Of a stretch of 64,000 nt of DNA, positions 25,099 through 33,439 are shown one piece after another (the first letter of the stretch is position 1; each line of letters opens with the position of its first letter). The position numbers were made by a program, and so were the translations under genes. A model generated the notes under the pieces. That model ran no database searches. It saw nothing but the letters and a program-made list of their open reading frames with translations, and was not told the origin of the DNA. Where the stretch lies: contig NZ_JABXWB010000001.1 of assembly GCF_013375555.1 (NCBI RefSeq), positions 2,604,001 through 2,668,000 on the forward strand, read 5' to 3'. The stretch comes from Sphingobium sp. EM0848. GTDB taxonomy: Bacteria; Pseudomonadota; Alphaproteobacteria; Sphingomonadales; Sphingomonadaceae.

Positions 25099-26589
25099 AT
25101 GACAGGCACTAGAATCCCGCCCGAAAAGCGCCAGTCCTCGGCGGAACCTGCCTGGGATCTTGGCGGAGACGAGGCCGCTCATCCGGCGCGGCTGCGGTGG
25201 CCGACGAAGATCACCTACGCGCTCAGCGGAATACCGCCGATGATAGAGCAGCGCGGCATCTCGGCATTCCTGCTCATTTTCTACAGCCAGGTTGTTGGCT
25301 TGCCCGCACATGTGGTTGCCAGCGTGCTGCTGATCGTCTCGGTATTCGACTCGCTGTGCGATCCCTTCATCGGGCAGGTTTCCGACAATTTTCATTCGCG
25401 ACTGGGTCGCCGTCACCCCTTCATCTATGCCTCCATCATTCCCGTTACCGTGAGCTTCGCCATGCTCTGGAGCCCACCGGAAGGATGGTCGCACCTTGCC
25501 CTGACCATTTGGCTTCTCGGCACACTCCTCGTGCTTCGCTTCGCCGATACTCTGTTCGACCTGCCTTCGAGTGCGCTGCTTCCCGAACTGACCCGCGACT
25601 ACGATGTGCGCACAACCATTGTCTCACTCCGGACTGCCTTTGCGCTGCTGGCGGGAACCGGAATGACCATGCTCGCCTATCAGGTGTTCCTCCCTGAAAA
25701 GGCGAACGGAACCGGGGGCGTTCTCGCCCGCGATGGCTATTCGGAATATGGGCTTACCGCGGCTGCCCTGATCGCATTCGCGATCCTGGTTTCGGGGCTG
25801 GGAACCCACCGTCGCATTCCATATCTGAGCAAGCCCCCACGGCGTCCGGCCGGCTTGCGGCCGATGATGCGCGAAATTGCCCAGACCGTGTCCAATCGTT
25901 CTTTCGTTGCGTTGCTGGCCGTCGGAATGATGATGTCGATCGCCAATGGTGCGCGGCTCACGCTCGAGCTCTATTTCGGGCTTTACTTCTGGAACCTGAC
26001 ACAAACGCAGCTTTCCGTTCTACTTGCCATCACCCTCATGGGAACCATTCCCGGCGCCCTTCTGGCTCCGGTGCTCGCACGTCGTTTCGGCAAGCGCGAG
26101 ATTGCATCCTGCGTTATCCTCGGCGGCATTATCGGGAATGTCGGCCCGGTTCTGGGTCGGCTTGCCGGTATCATGCCCGAGAACGGCACCAATGGTCTTT
26201 TTGCGATCCTCGCGGCCGACATTGGCTTCACCTACTGCGTGGCCACCATCACGACAGTCATGCTCACATCCATGTTGAATGATGTCGTCGAGGAGGTGGA
26301 GGTTCAGACCGGGCGTCGGTCGGAAGGCCTGCTGCTGGCAGCGGACAGCTTCCTCAAAAAGCTCGTGGCCGGGGTCGGCGTCTTCGTGTCAGGCGTAATG
26401 CTGACCTTCATAGCTTTTCCGCAGCATGCCGAACGCGATGCGGTGGCACCCGAAATCGTCGCGCGTCTTGCTTATGGCTATGTACCGATCACAGCCCTGT
26501 ATTTCGGCGCGTTATGCGTATTGCGGCTGTACCGCATCGACCGCCGCCGGCATCAAGCCAATCTGGAAACGCTGAAAGAGCGCCCTTAG
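25099..26589 (+). CDS. MFS transporter of the glycoside-pentoside-hexuronide (GPH/MelB) type
   Basis: 496 residues, about 12 membrane spans. After a 30-residue polar N-terminus the first span carries YALSGIPPMIEQRGISAF, then FDSLCDPFIGQVSDNFHSRLGRRHPFI, the GPH-family motif with the Asp pair that binds the coupling cation and the Arg-Arg-His loop. DLPSSALLPELTRDYDVRT in the loop after span 4 and DVVEEVEVQTGRRSEGL in the second half are also GPH hallmarks. Likely a cation-coupled symporter for a sugar conjugate or a related organic solute. Its ATG overlaps nothing but follows the GST stop by one base, so the two are cotranscribed. Confidence 0.87.
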   Translation: MTGTRIPPEKRQSSAEPAWDLGGDEAAHPARLRWPTKITYALSGIPPMIEQRGISAFLLIFYSQVVGLPAHVVASVLLIVSVFDSLCDPFIGQVSDNFHSRLGRRHPFIYASIIPVTVSFAMLWSPPEGWSHLALTIWLLGTLLVLRFADTLFDLPSSALLPELTRDYDVRTTIVSLRTAFALLAGTGMTMLAYQVFLPEKANGTGGVLARDGYSEYGLTAAALIAFAILVSGLGTHRRIPYLSKPPRRPAGLRPMMREIAQTVSNRSFVALLAVGMMMSIANGARLTLELYFGLYFWNLTQTQLSVLLAITLMGTIPGALLAPVLARRFGKREIASCVILGGIIGNVGPVLGRLAGIMPENGTNGLFAILAADIGFTYCVATITTVMLTSMLNDVVEEVEVQTGRRSEGLLLAADSFLKKLVAGVGVFVSGVMLTFIAFPQHAERDAVAPEIVARLAYGYVPITALYFGALCVLRLYRIDRRRHQANLETLKERP

Positions 26590-26603
26590 GGTTAGATTTC
26601 AAT

Positions 26604-26627
26604 GGCCCCCTCGCCGGTGAGGTGGCC
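26604..26627 (+). terminator. Terminator-like hairpin after the GPH transporter
   Basis: GGCCCCCTC (26604-26612) pairs with GAGGTGGCC (26619-26627), eight of nine positions, 15 bases past the stop. No clear T-run. Confidence 0.35.
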
Positions 26628-27220
26628 CGTTGAGTCTCTCACCGCACTCCAATCAATACGGCAGCGACTGTCCCCAGCGTTTCCAGTTCCACTACAGCGC
26701 AGTAATTGACGATGGACAGCCAGCCTACCCAGGCTTCGGAATTATCGCGCATCTCACATGCCGGATCATTCCATGGCTTGGCACCATTCACCCATCCGCC
26801 TTGGCGGATGGGTGCAGCCGAAATCCCACAGAAATCAGCCCATGATATTGACTGCCTAAGGGCAGCGCTTTGCTTCACAGATCACAGTGAAGGCACTCGC
26901 GTCCGAAACGCATTTTTCATGCCTGATTTTTTCAAGACGCTGGCGAATATGGCGACGGCGATTGAACGCGCAAAATGCCCGCTGGACCAAGCTAGTCACG
27001 ACCCACTCCTTCTTGTTTTGCCGGGAATCTAGCATCGGCTTTCGCCGCCACAATATATCGTTCGGATAAGGAAACGAACGACGGCGTGCACGCTTGAGAA
27101 TGAAGGTAAAATTGTCGCGATGCCTCCCCCATCAGGGTCGTATGGAGATTGGAAACCGACCGATCTTCTGCGGATGGACGTTGATAGGGGCCTTTCCGGG
27201 ATGAGCGCGAGGATCATCGT
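26628..27220. other. Gap with no supported gene
   Basis: About 590 bases, lower in GC than the neighbours and without a recognisable reading frame. The only structure I see is the perfect dyad at 26789-26814. It marks the boundary between the decayed part of the island and the intact catabolic cluster. Confidence 0.5.
26789..26814. repeat. Perfect 12-bp inverted repeat
   Basis: CACCCATCCGCC and GGCGGATGGGTG separated only by TT. A perfect cruciform-type dyad in a gene-free stretch; too tight for a normal terminator loop. Role unknown. Confidence 0.6.
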
Positions 27221-28537
27221 CTAAATGATTCCCCATTGTTGCGCAGTTCGAGCGGCGGGGATCAGGATGTGGCGGATGAGCATTTCATATTTGCGGTTGA
27301 AGGACACTGGCTCCGGCCGTTCGACCGGGAAGGGCAGGGTCGCCATGTCGTCGCGCGCCAGTCCGCCCGCAAATATCTTGCCCATCAGGGGCGCCATCAC
27401 ATTGCCCCAGGCGTTGAAATACATCAGCCCGAAAATGCCTTTGCCCAGTTCGAACACGCCGGGAAACTGCGCCTTCCGCAAGGCAACCCGGCCCGTCCAA
27501 TAATCCTCCATCTCGATTCCCATACCGCGTGTTTCCGGCCAGATGCGATGCAACCAGCGCAGTTGCGACTGGAAATGCCATTGCGCATCATGCGCTCCGC
27601 CGACCCGAGGGATAGAGGAGAGGATGAGGCGGTCATGGCGATCGCGGACCATCGGATTGAGATCGATCGGCGCCTGCGCGAAAGTGCCGCCGCCGGGGAG
27701 AATATGGTCCAGAGCCTCGGCCGGCAGCGGCCTGGTGGTGAGGGCATAGGCGGTCAGCGGGTAAAAGGCCTTGCGGAAGGCGGGTTCGATCCCTGTCGGA
27801 TAGGCATTGGTGCAGAACACCACGCGATCCGCCGACACGCTGCCTGTCCGCGTGCGGATGCGCCAGCGCTCCCCCGCCCGCTCCAGCGCGAGCGCCTCGC
27901 TATCCCCAAATATGCGCGCGCCGAGCCGGGCAGCCGCCGCGATCATGCCATTGGTGAAGAGATAGGGATTGATGCGGCCGCCATCCTCGAACAGCACGCC
28001 ATAGGGATAGGCGGCCGATCCGGTCCGGGCCTTCATCTCATCCCCGGACATGCGGACCAACTTTTGCAGTCCATGCTCTTCCAGATAGGCAAATTCCCGC
28101 AGAAATCCTTCGAAGGCCCGCCGCGTCTTCATCCCGTTGATATAGCCGGAACGGACGGCGTCGCAGTCGATCGCATATTGGGCGGCCAGATCGAAGGGGA
28201 TGGTGTGATGCGCGCGGAACAGCTCCAGAAATTTCCGGCCCTCGTCCGGAAAGCGGCGGAACACGCGCATGTCGCGCAGGATCGGGAGGACATGCCCGGC
28301 ATTGCGGCCCGATGCTCCCCAGCCGGGCTGGCGCGCCTCCAGCACGGTCACGGAAACGCCCGCTTCCGCCAGATGCAGCGCGAGGGACGACCCCGCAAGG
28401 CCAGCGCCGACGATGGCGATATCGGTGGAAACCGCTTCCCTCAGTGCAGGCCAGTTGGGTGCGACGCCCTGCGGCTTCGTCCAGCCGCTGGCGGATATCG
28501 GAATCTCGCCCCGGTTGAAGGCGGCTTTGTTCTGCAT
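27221..28537 (-). CDS. FAD-dependent amine oxidase/dehydrogenase of the DAO family (PuuB-like)
   Basis: 438 residues from ATG 28537, which has GGAG nine bases upstream; a GTG 24 bases earlier is open. DAO-fold flavoprotein: dinucleotide motif AIVGAGLAGSSLALHLAEAG (about 42-61), VLEARQPGWGASGRNAGH with the GASGRN-G-H loop typical of gamma-glutamylputrescine oxidase, a helical cap, VVFCTNAYP, and the C-terminal YFNAWGNVMAPLMGK flavin loop. It should oxidise a secondary or primary amine to an imine with FAD. It is the last gene of a two-gene operon behind an MFS transporter. The precise amine is unknown. Confidence 0.85.
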   Translation of the reverse strand: MQNKAAFNRGEIPISASGWTKPQGVAPNWPALREAVSTDIAIVGAGLAGSSLALHLAEAGVSVTVLEARQPGWGASGRNAGHVLPILRDMRVFRRFPDEGRKFLELFRAHHTIPFDLAAQYAIDCDAVRSGYINGMKTRRAFEGFLREFAYLEEHGLQKLVRMSGDEMKARTGSAAYPYGVLFEDGGRINPYLFTNGMIAAAARLGARIFGDSEALALERAGERWRIRTRTGSVSADRVVFCTNAYPTGIEPAFRKAFYPLTAYALTTRPLPAEALDHILPGGGTFAQAPIDLNPMVRDRHDRLILSSIPRVGGAHDAQWHFQSQLRWLHRIWPETRGMGIEMEDYWTGRVALRKAQFPGVFELGKGIFGLMYFNAWGNVMAPLMGKIFAGGLARDDMATLPFPVERPEPVSFNRKYEMLIRHILIPAARTAQQWGII

Positions 28538-28562
28538 CTGCTCAATCTCCAGGGGAATCACG

Positions 28563-29807
28563 TCAGTTGGCGGGTGCCGCCACGGCGGGCGCGCATTGTT
28601 CGTTGCGACAGAAGAGCGCGGCGAAGCTCGCCAGCAGCGTCAGCAGGCCGAGACAGAAGACCGGCAGGGCATAGCCCCGGCTCGCTTCATAGGCCCATCC
28701 GACCGCAACCGGCGCCAATGCGCCTACAAAGCCGTTGATCGTGAAGATGATCCCCAGCATCGCGGCATAGGCGCGTTGACCGATCATCTCCGTCAGCAGC
28801 ATGGACCCGGCTTGCGCGGGCAGACCGGCGACGCTGCCCCAGATCATGACGAACAGCGCGATGGCCACCCGGCCCTGCCAAAGAGTTTCACCACCGACCC
28901 CCAGCAAGGCGAGCGTGCCCGCTGCCTGCAAGGCAAGGATGACGGGCAGGAGGATGCGGGCGCTGATCCGGTCGGAGGCCAGCCCGCCGATCACCAGTCC
29001 CGGCAGGCTCATGAAATTGGTGATGCTGTAGATTTTGACCGCATCCGCCTGATCGAAGCCGCTATGCTGAAGATAGGCGATCAGGTTGAAGAGGATGGCG
29101 TTCAGGGACAGCTGGCTGATCGTGAGGACGATGGCCAGCAGCCAGTAGCCGGGTTTTCTCAGAGCCTGTTCCCGTGTCAGGCCCGGCTCCTCCGCGCCGT
29201 CTCCGCCGCATGTTTCGCATAGGGTGCGCGGCAGGACATGCACCAGCCCCGCACATATCAACCCCGCCGCTGCACCGATGGTCCAGAATGTCGCGCGCCA
29301 GCCCAATGCTTCGATCAGCCGCCCGCTGATCATGGGCATGGTCGCACTGGCAAGTGCGCAACCGCCGATGAACAGCGCGATCGCCAGCCCCCTGTGCTGA
29401 TGGAAGCTTTGCGAAATGACCGCGATGCCAGGAACGATCGTCGCCATGCCGACGCCAAGGCCTGCCAGTACCATCGCGGCCATGAAGGACGGCAAGGCCC
29501 CGGCGAAGCCCGCCGCGATCCAGCCGCACACCGCCATGCCCGCCCCGAAGGCGAACAGGCCCCGGACGCCGATCGCTCGCATCGCCGGGCCGACGACCAG
29601 ATTGCCCGCGCTCATGCCGAGCAGCAGCGCCACCGGCCCTGCCCCCATTTCCGCTTCGCTCCAGCGGAAATGGGGCTGCATGACCGACATATAGACGCTG
29701 AGCGACGTCAGCATGCCGCCGATCAGGAGGAAGCCGATGACGGACAGGACCGCCATCACCCCCCATGGTTCCGGGCCGAGGGGGGCTTTCTGTTCGCCGT
29801 GCTTCAC
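28563..29807 (-). CDS. Major facilitator superfamily transporter (MCT/OFA-like)
   Basis: 414 residues with 12 predicted spans. The first half carries SLSVYMSVMQPHFRWSEAEMG after span 1, GVGMATIVPGIAVISQSFHQHRGLAIALFIGG around spans 4-5, and the second half ITNFMSLPGLVIGGLASDRISAR, all as in monocarboxylate or oxalate-formate type transporters. A cysteine pair (CETCGG) sits in the central loop. It lies 26 bases upstream of the FAD oxidase and is divergent from a TetR regulator 83 bases away, so it is probably the TetR-controlled importer of the substrate that the oxidase handles. Confidence 0.85.
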   Translation of the reverse strand: MKHGEQKAPLGPEPWGVMAVLSVIGFLLIGGMLTSLSVYMSVMQPHFRWSEAEMGAGPVALLLGMSAGNLVVGPAMRAIGVRGLFAFGAGMAVCGWIAAGFAGALPSFMAAMVLAGLGVGMATIVPGIAVISQSFHQHRGLAIALFIGGCALASATMPMISGRLIEALGWRATFWTIGAAAGLICAGLVHVLPRTLCETCGGDGAEEPGLTREQALRKPGYWLLAIVLTISQLSLNAILFNLIAYLQHSGFDQADAVKIYSITNFMSLPGLVIGGLASDRISARILLPVILALQAAGTLALLGVGGETLWQGRVAIALFVMIWGSVAGLPAQAGSMLLTEMIGQRAYAAMLGIIFTINGFVGALAPVAVGWAYEASRGYALPVFCLGLLTLLASFAALFCRNEQCAPAVAAPAN

Positions 29808-29890
29808 CTTGGTTTTCCTTTATTCCCAACGCCTGTCAGGTCGGGCGATTTATTCTTGAGTCCGCCAGCCTCCGCTCGATAAGAGGGCGC

Positions 29891-30460
29891 ATGACGCGCG
29901 GCAGCATTCGCCCCGGAGGGCGCACGGAAAGGGTCAGGCAGACTGTTGCCACCACCGTCTTGCAGTTCATCAAGAACGGCGAGATCGAATTCACGATGCA
30001 GGACGTCGCGGAGCAGGCGGGCATAGCGCGCTCGACCCTGTACGCCCGCTGGCCGACGCGCGAAGCGTTGATCGCCGAAGCGCTGACCGCGCATAATGCG
30101 AGTTTTCAGGTGGAACCCCGCGCCGACTGGCGTGCGCATCTGCATGGCATTGCCATCGCCTTTCGCGACTTTTCGGCGCGGCCGGACGAAATCGCCATCA
30201 ACGGGCTGATCGCGCATCTCGGCTCCGGTTTCGTGAATGAGGAAACGCTGCGGCAGTGGCGCGCCATCTCCGAGGAGATGGTCGTCCCACTGGACCTCGC
30301 TCAGCAAGAGGGCAAGATTCGCCCGGACGTGAACACGCTGATGGTGATCTCGACCCTGTTCACCTCGATCGCGGGCCTGATCGTGATCGCCAAGGATCAA
30401 CCGTCCGATGCTTATGTGAGCCAACTTGTCGACCTGCTGATTGCCGGTTGCAAAGCATGA
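29891..30460 (+). CDS. TetR/AcrR family transcriptional regulator
   Basis: 189 residues from ATG 29891; the open frame extends upstream but the region is the divergent promoter of the transporter. N-terminal helix-turn-helix: RTERVRQTVATTVLQFIKNG then FTMQDVAEQAGIARSTLYARWPTREALIAEAL (about 36-67), standard for TetR. The C-terminal ligand and dimer domain is all-helical. It is placed between the transporter/oxidase operon and the convergent TonB receptor gene, and probably represses both. A 29-bp dyad in the TonB-Rid promoter (32912-32940) is the best operator candidate. Confidence 0.88.
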   Translation: MTRGSIRPGGRTERVRQTVATTVLQFIKNGEIEFTMQDVAEQAGIARSTLYARWPTREALIAEALTAHNASFQVEPRADWRAHLHGIAIAFRDFSARPDEIAINGLIAHLGSGFVNEETLRQWRAISEEMVVPLDLAQQEGKIRPDVNTLMVISTLFTSIAGLIVIAKDQPSDAYVSQLVDLLIAGCKA

Positions 30461-30502
30461 GGCAGGGGCCGGTATGGGGGCCGGCCCCGTTTCGAACACG
30501 CG

Positions 30503-32836
30503 TTAATAGCTGAGCTTTGCGTCCACCCCGAAGGTCCGCTTCTTCTTGAACGAGGCGCTGGCATAGCCAAGACTGCCGAAGTCGATGCCGAAATCGATAT
30601 TGCGGTCGTTGGTCAGATTGTCGCCCCAGAAACCCAGGTCCAGCTTGCCGCCGCCGACGGCGATGTCGCTCAGCGCGATGCGGGCGCGCAGATTATGATC
30701 CGGGCGCGACCGGATATCGCGATTGAACGGATTGATCCGGTCCAGCGTGAACCAGTAGACGGTGCTGCGATAGGAATAGTCGGCGCGCAGCGACAGGGTG
30801 CCGATGCCCAATTCATGGTCATATTGCACGCCGGCATGGGTGTTCAGCTTGGCGGTCTGCGACATGCGCGCTTCGGACGCGACGTTGATCACTGCGTCCG
30901 TAGCGGGATCACGGTAGAGATAGCTCTTATATTTGGGTGAGGTATAGCCGACCGAACCATCAATCGTCAGGCCGCGTACCGGGATGGCGGTGAGTTCGGC
31001 TTCCACCCCGCGATAGGCGACCCGACCCGCATTGACGATGGTCGATGTCGCCCCGCCGGTGCCCGCCAGAAATTGCGGGATTTGCAGATTTTTATAGTCG
31101 ACATAGAAGGCCGACAAATTGGTCCGCAGACGGCGGTCGAACCATTCGGCCTTCACGCCCGCTTCATAGGATATCGCCTTTTCCGGCGCGAAGATGTTGA
31201 TCTCCGAAGCGGACGGATTGATGCCGCCGGCGCGGTAGCCGCTCGACACCCGGACATAGGTCATCAAGTCCTGGCGCAGCTTGTAATTGGCGGAAACCAG
31301 CCAGGAAAAATTATTATAGGATACCCGGCCGTCCAGATTGGGCTGCACATCACCGGCAAGCGTCAGCCATTTCCTGTCCTTGGTATAGCGAGCGCCGCCG
31401 GTCAGCTCCAGATCGCTGCTCGGCGAATAGCTGAGCTGGCCGAAGACAGCATAGGAGCGCGCCTTGCCATGAAAGGCCTGCAGCGGCGAAAGGTTCACGC
31501 CCGCATCCCCGCCGGGAAGCACGAAGGTCAATTGCTGATAATTGGCTTCGGACGATTTTTCATGAAAATAGAAGGCGCCGCCGACATATTTGAACGCCCC
31601 GGATTCGCCCAGCAACTGCACTTCCTGCGAAAACTGGTGCTGACGCTGCGTGGTGTAGCCGTCATAGGGCGTCACCGGCTGCACGCCTGTGGGCAGAACG
31701 GTGCCGTCGACGAACAGCAGCGGACTCAGGGTGAAGCCAAGCAACTGACCATTGCCCGACAGACCATTGGCGCCATCCTGCCGATAGGCGCGATAGGCGG
31801 TGATCGATTTGATCGCGAGCGCGGGGCTGAGCTGATAATTGAGCGTCAGGGCGTGGCCGTAAACCCGCGCCTTGACGCTGAAAGTCGGGTTGCCGTTCAG
31901 ATCCATCGCCGGTTGTTGCTCACCCCGGCGCAGCCCTTCCGAGCCGATCTGAAATGGTGAGCCGCCGAAAGATTGCGAGTTTCCGTAATAGGTCCGAACA
32001 TCATCCGTCGCGTTCACGACCTGGAAGAAGGTCGGAACGCCCTCGCGAACATTATAGTCGAAGCCGTAATTGACGGTCAGCTTGCCGAAGTCCCCCTGAA
32101 CCGCGGCGGTGACGGCATCGCTGTTGAGAGCGCCGGGGTCCTTGCTCGACGGGGCAAGGATATTGTCGAAATAGCCGTTCTTCTGCCGATGCATGTAGGA
32201 GACCGAAGCCTTGATCGGCATGGTGCCGATCAGGCCGGTATCGAACCGGGCGCGGGCGAACCAGTCGTCGAACGTGCCGTAGCCCGCCTTTCCTTCGAAG
32301 CCCGCCTTGTCGGTGGGTTTGCGGCTGACGAGCTGGATCGCGCCGCCGACGCTGTTGCGACCGAACAGCGTGCCCTGCGGGCCACGCAGCACTTCGATGC
32401 GTTCCAGATCGACCAGATCGAAGATCGCCCCGGCCGAGCGGGCGATATAGACGCCGTCGAGATAGATGCCGACGCCCTGTTCCGACACGGCACTGGGCGA
32501 TGCATTGCCGATGCCGCGAATGAACACCGACGCCGCGGTGATCGACGCGGGCTGCGCGCTGATGCCCAGATTCGGGGTGAATTGCGATGTGGCGACCACG
32601 TCGCGGATATTGAGCTTGTCAAGCATTTCGCCGGTCATGGCGGTCACGGCGACCGGCGTATCCTGAAGATTCTCGCGCGTCCGCCGCGCGGTCACGACGA
32701 TGGTGCCCAGTTGAGAAGCGTCGGCCTGCACAGCTGCCTTTTCAGCCCGCGCCTCCGCCGCCAGGGCGGTGCCGTAAGGTACACTGAGCGCTGCACCGGA
32801 AAGCAGTATGGATCGCGAAAAATGCCGTAATATCAT
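30503..32836 (-). CDS. TonB-dependent receptor
   Basis: 777 residues from the second ATG (32836), which has GAGGGG upstream; the first ATG five codons earlier lacks a ribosome-binding site. Signal peptide 1-26 (ILLSGAALSVPYGTALAA), TonB box region about TIVVTARRTRE, plug domain to about 170 (IRDVVATSQFTPNLG, IRGIGNAS, GVYIARSAGAIFDLVDLERIEVLRGPQ, GRNSVGGAIQLV), then a 22-strand barrel ending in KRTFGVDAKLSY with terminal aromatic. Imports a bulky organic substrate or iron complex across the outer membrane using TonB energy. Divergent from the Rid/GMC genes; the catabolic surroundings suggest organic substrate uptake. Confidence 0.93.
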   Translation of the reverse strand: MILRHFSRSILLSGAALSVPYGTALAAEARAEKAAVQADASQLGTIVVTARRTRENLQDTPVAVTAMTGEMLDKLNIRDVVATSQFTPNLGISAQPASITAASVFIRGIGNASPSAVSEQGVGIYLDGVYIARSAGAIFDLVDLERIEVLRGPQGTLFGRNSVGGAIQLVSRKPTDKAGFEGKAGYGTFDDWFARARFDTGLIGTMPIKASVSYMHRQKNGYFDNILAPSSKDPGALNSDAVTAAVQGDFGKLTVNYGFDYNVREGVPTFFQVVNATDDVRTYYGNSQSFGGSPFQIGSEGLRRGEQQPAMDLNGNPTFSVKARVYGHALTLNYQLSPALAIKSITAYRAYRQDGANGLSGNGQLLGFTLSPLLFVDGTVLPTGVQPVTPYDGYTTQRQHQFSQEVQLLGESGAFKYVGGAFYFHEKSSEANYQQLTFVLPGGDAGVNLSPLQAFHGKARSYAVFGQLSYSPSSDLELTGGARYTKDRKWLTLAGDVQPNLDGRVSYNNFSWLVSANYKLRQDLMTYVRVSSGYRAGGINPSASEINIFAPEKAISYEAGVKAEWFDRRLRTNLSAFYVDYKNLQIPQFLAGTGGATSTIVNAGRVAYRGVEAELTAIPVRGLTIDGSVGYTSPKYKSYLYRDPATDAVINVASEARMSQTAKLNTHAGVQYDHELGIGTLSLRADYSYRSTVYWFTLDRINPFNRDIRSRPDHNLRARIALSDIAVGGGKLDLGFWGDNLTNDRNIDFGIDFGSLGYASASFKKKRTFGVDAKLSY

Positions 32837-32911
32837 GCCTATACCCCTCATTTTGCGTAGCTTTTGAAGCTTCTTGCTCTTGATTCATGGCATGCTGGCA
32901 CAGAGTTTTCT

Positions 32912-32940
32912 CATAAACAAGACATTGTGTAGTGTTTATG
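32912..32940. promoter_or_regulatory. 29-bp dyad, candidate operator of the catabolic cluster
   Basis: Perfect 8-bp arms CATAAACA (32912-32919) and TGTTTATG (32933-32940), with an inner ACA/TGT pair; 22 of 29 positions are symmetric. It lies between the divergent TonB receptor and Rid genes. Size and form suit a TetR dimer site. I do not see the same arms in the TetR-transporter gap. Confidence 0.55.
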
Positions 32941-33016
32941 TTCGGGATATGGAAATCGCCATGCCGCCGTCACCCACGGCTGACGGCTGCGAAATCCCGA
33001 AAAAGAGAGGAACGAC

Positions 33017-33391
33017 ATGTCCGACACCGATACCGCCGACGGCTATGGCTATTGCGAGGCGCGCGTCGCCGGCCGCCTGCTCTTCTGTTCGGGCCAGATC
33101 GGGATAGAGGCAGACGGCAGCGTGCCAGCCGACCCTTCCCGTCAATATAAGCTGGCCTTCCTCGCGCTGGGCGAAGTGCTGCACCGCCATGGGTGCGGTG
33201 CGGCCGACATCGTGGACCTCACATCCTTCCACGTCGACTATCCCGCCCATATGGAGAGCTTCATGGCCGCGAAGGCGGCGTTCATGGAAGGCGCAAGCTG
33301 CTGCTGGACCGCGGTCGGCGTCAGCGCACTGGGCCATCCCGGCTCACTCGTCGAGGTCAAGGCCATCGCCCGGCTGCCCGACGCCGTATAG
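33017..33391 (+). CDS. Rid family (YjgF/UK114-like) protein, catalytic Arg missing
   Basis: 124 residues, AAGAGAGG ribosome-binding site. Chorismate-mutase-like trimer fold of the Rid superfamily: YGYCEARVAGRLLFCSGQIGI, the QYKLAFLALGEVLHRHG helix, VDLTSFHVDY and VEVKAIARLPDAV at the end. Family RidA proteins hydrolyse reactive enamines/imines using an arginine in a PARS-type segment; here that place reads EGASCCWTAVG, with Ser where the Arg is expected and two adjacent Cys. So it is not a classical RidA; it belongs to one of the Arg-less Rid groups often found in catabolic clusters. The GMC gene follows after 48 bases. Confidence 0.8.
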   Translation: MSDTDTADGYGYCEARVAGRLLFCSGQIGIEADGSVPADPSRQYKLAFLALGEVLHRHGCGAADIVDLTSFHVDYPAHMESFMAAKAAFMEGASCCWTAVGVSALGHPGSLVEVKAIARLPDAV

Positions 33392-33439
33392 CCCCCTCCT
33401 ACCCCCGCATTTCCATTCCTCGCCCGCAGGAGCGACCGC

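Larger units (their letters stand above)
18030..27220. mobile_element. Probable decayed genomic island at tRNA-Leu (boundaries approximate)
   Basis: Starts at the 3' end of tRNA-Leu with an integrase remnant and holds an insertion sequence, four broken genes (integrase, hydrolase, azoreductase, TonB receptor) and catabolic-type cargo, all without clear core genes. The right boundary is not visible as a repeat of the tRNA end; 27220 is where broken genes stop, and the intact catabolic cluster to about 35040 may also belong. The 18030-18195 stretch, where an attachment-site arm region is expected, contains GGCACCA several times but no gene. Confidence 0.5.

Noticed and set aside
26706..27032. 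Open frame of 108 codons in the gene-free stretch
   Set aside because: No ribosome-binding site, no recognisable domain and atypical codon use; overlaps the perfect dyad.
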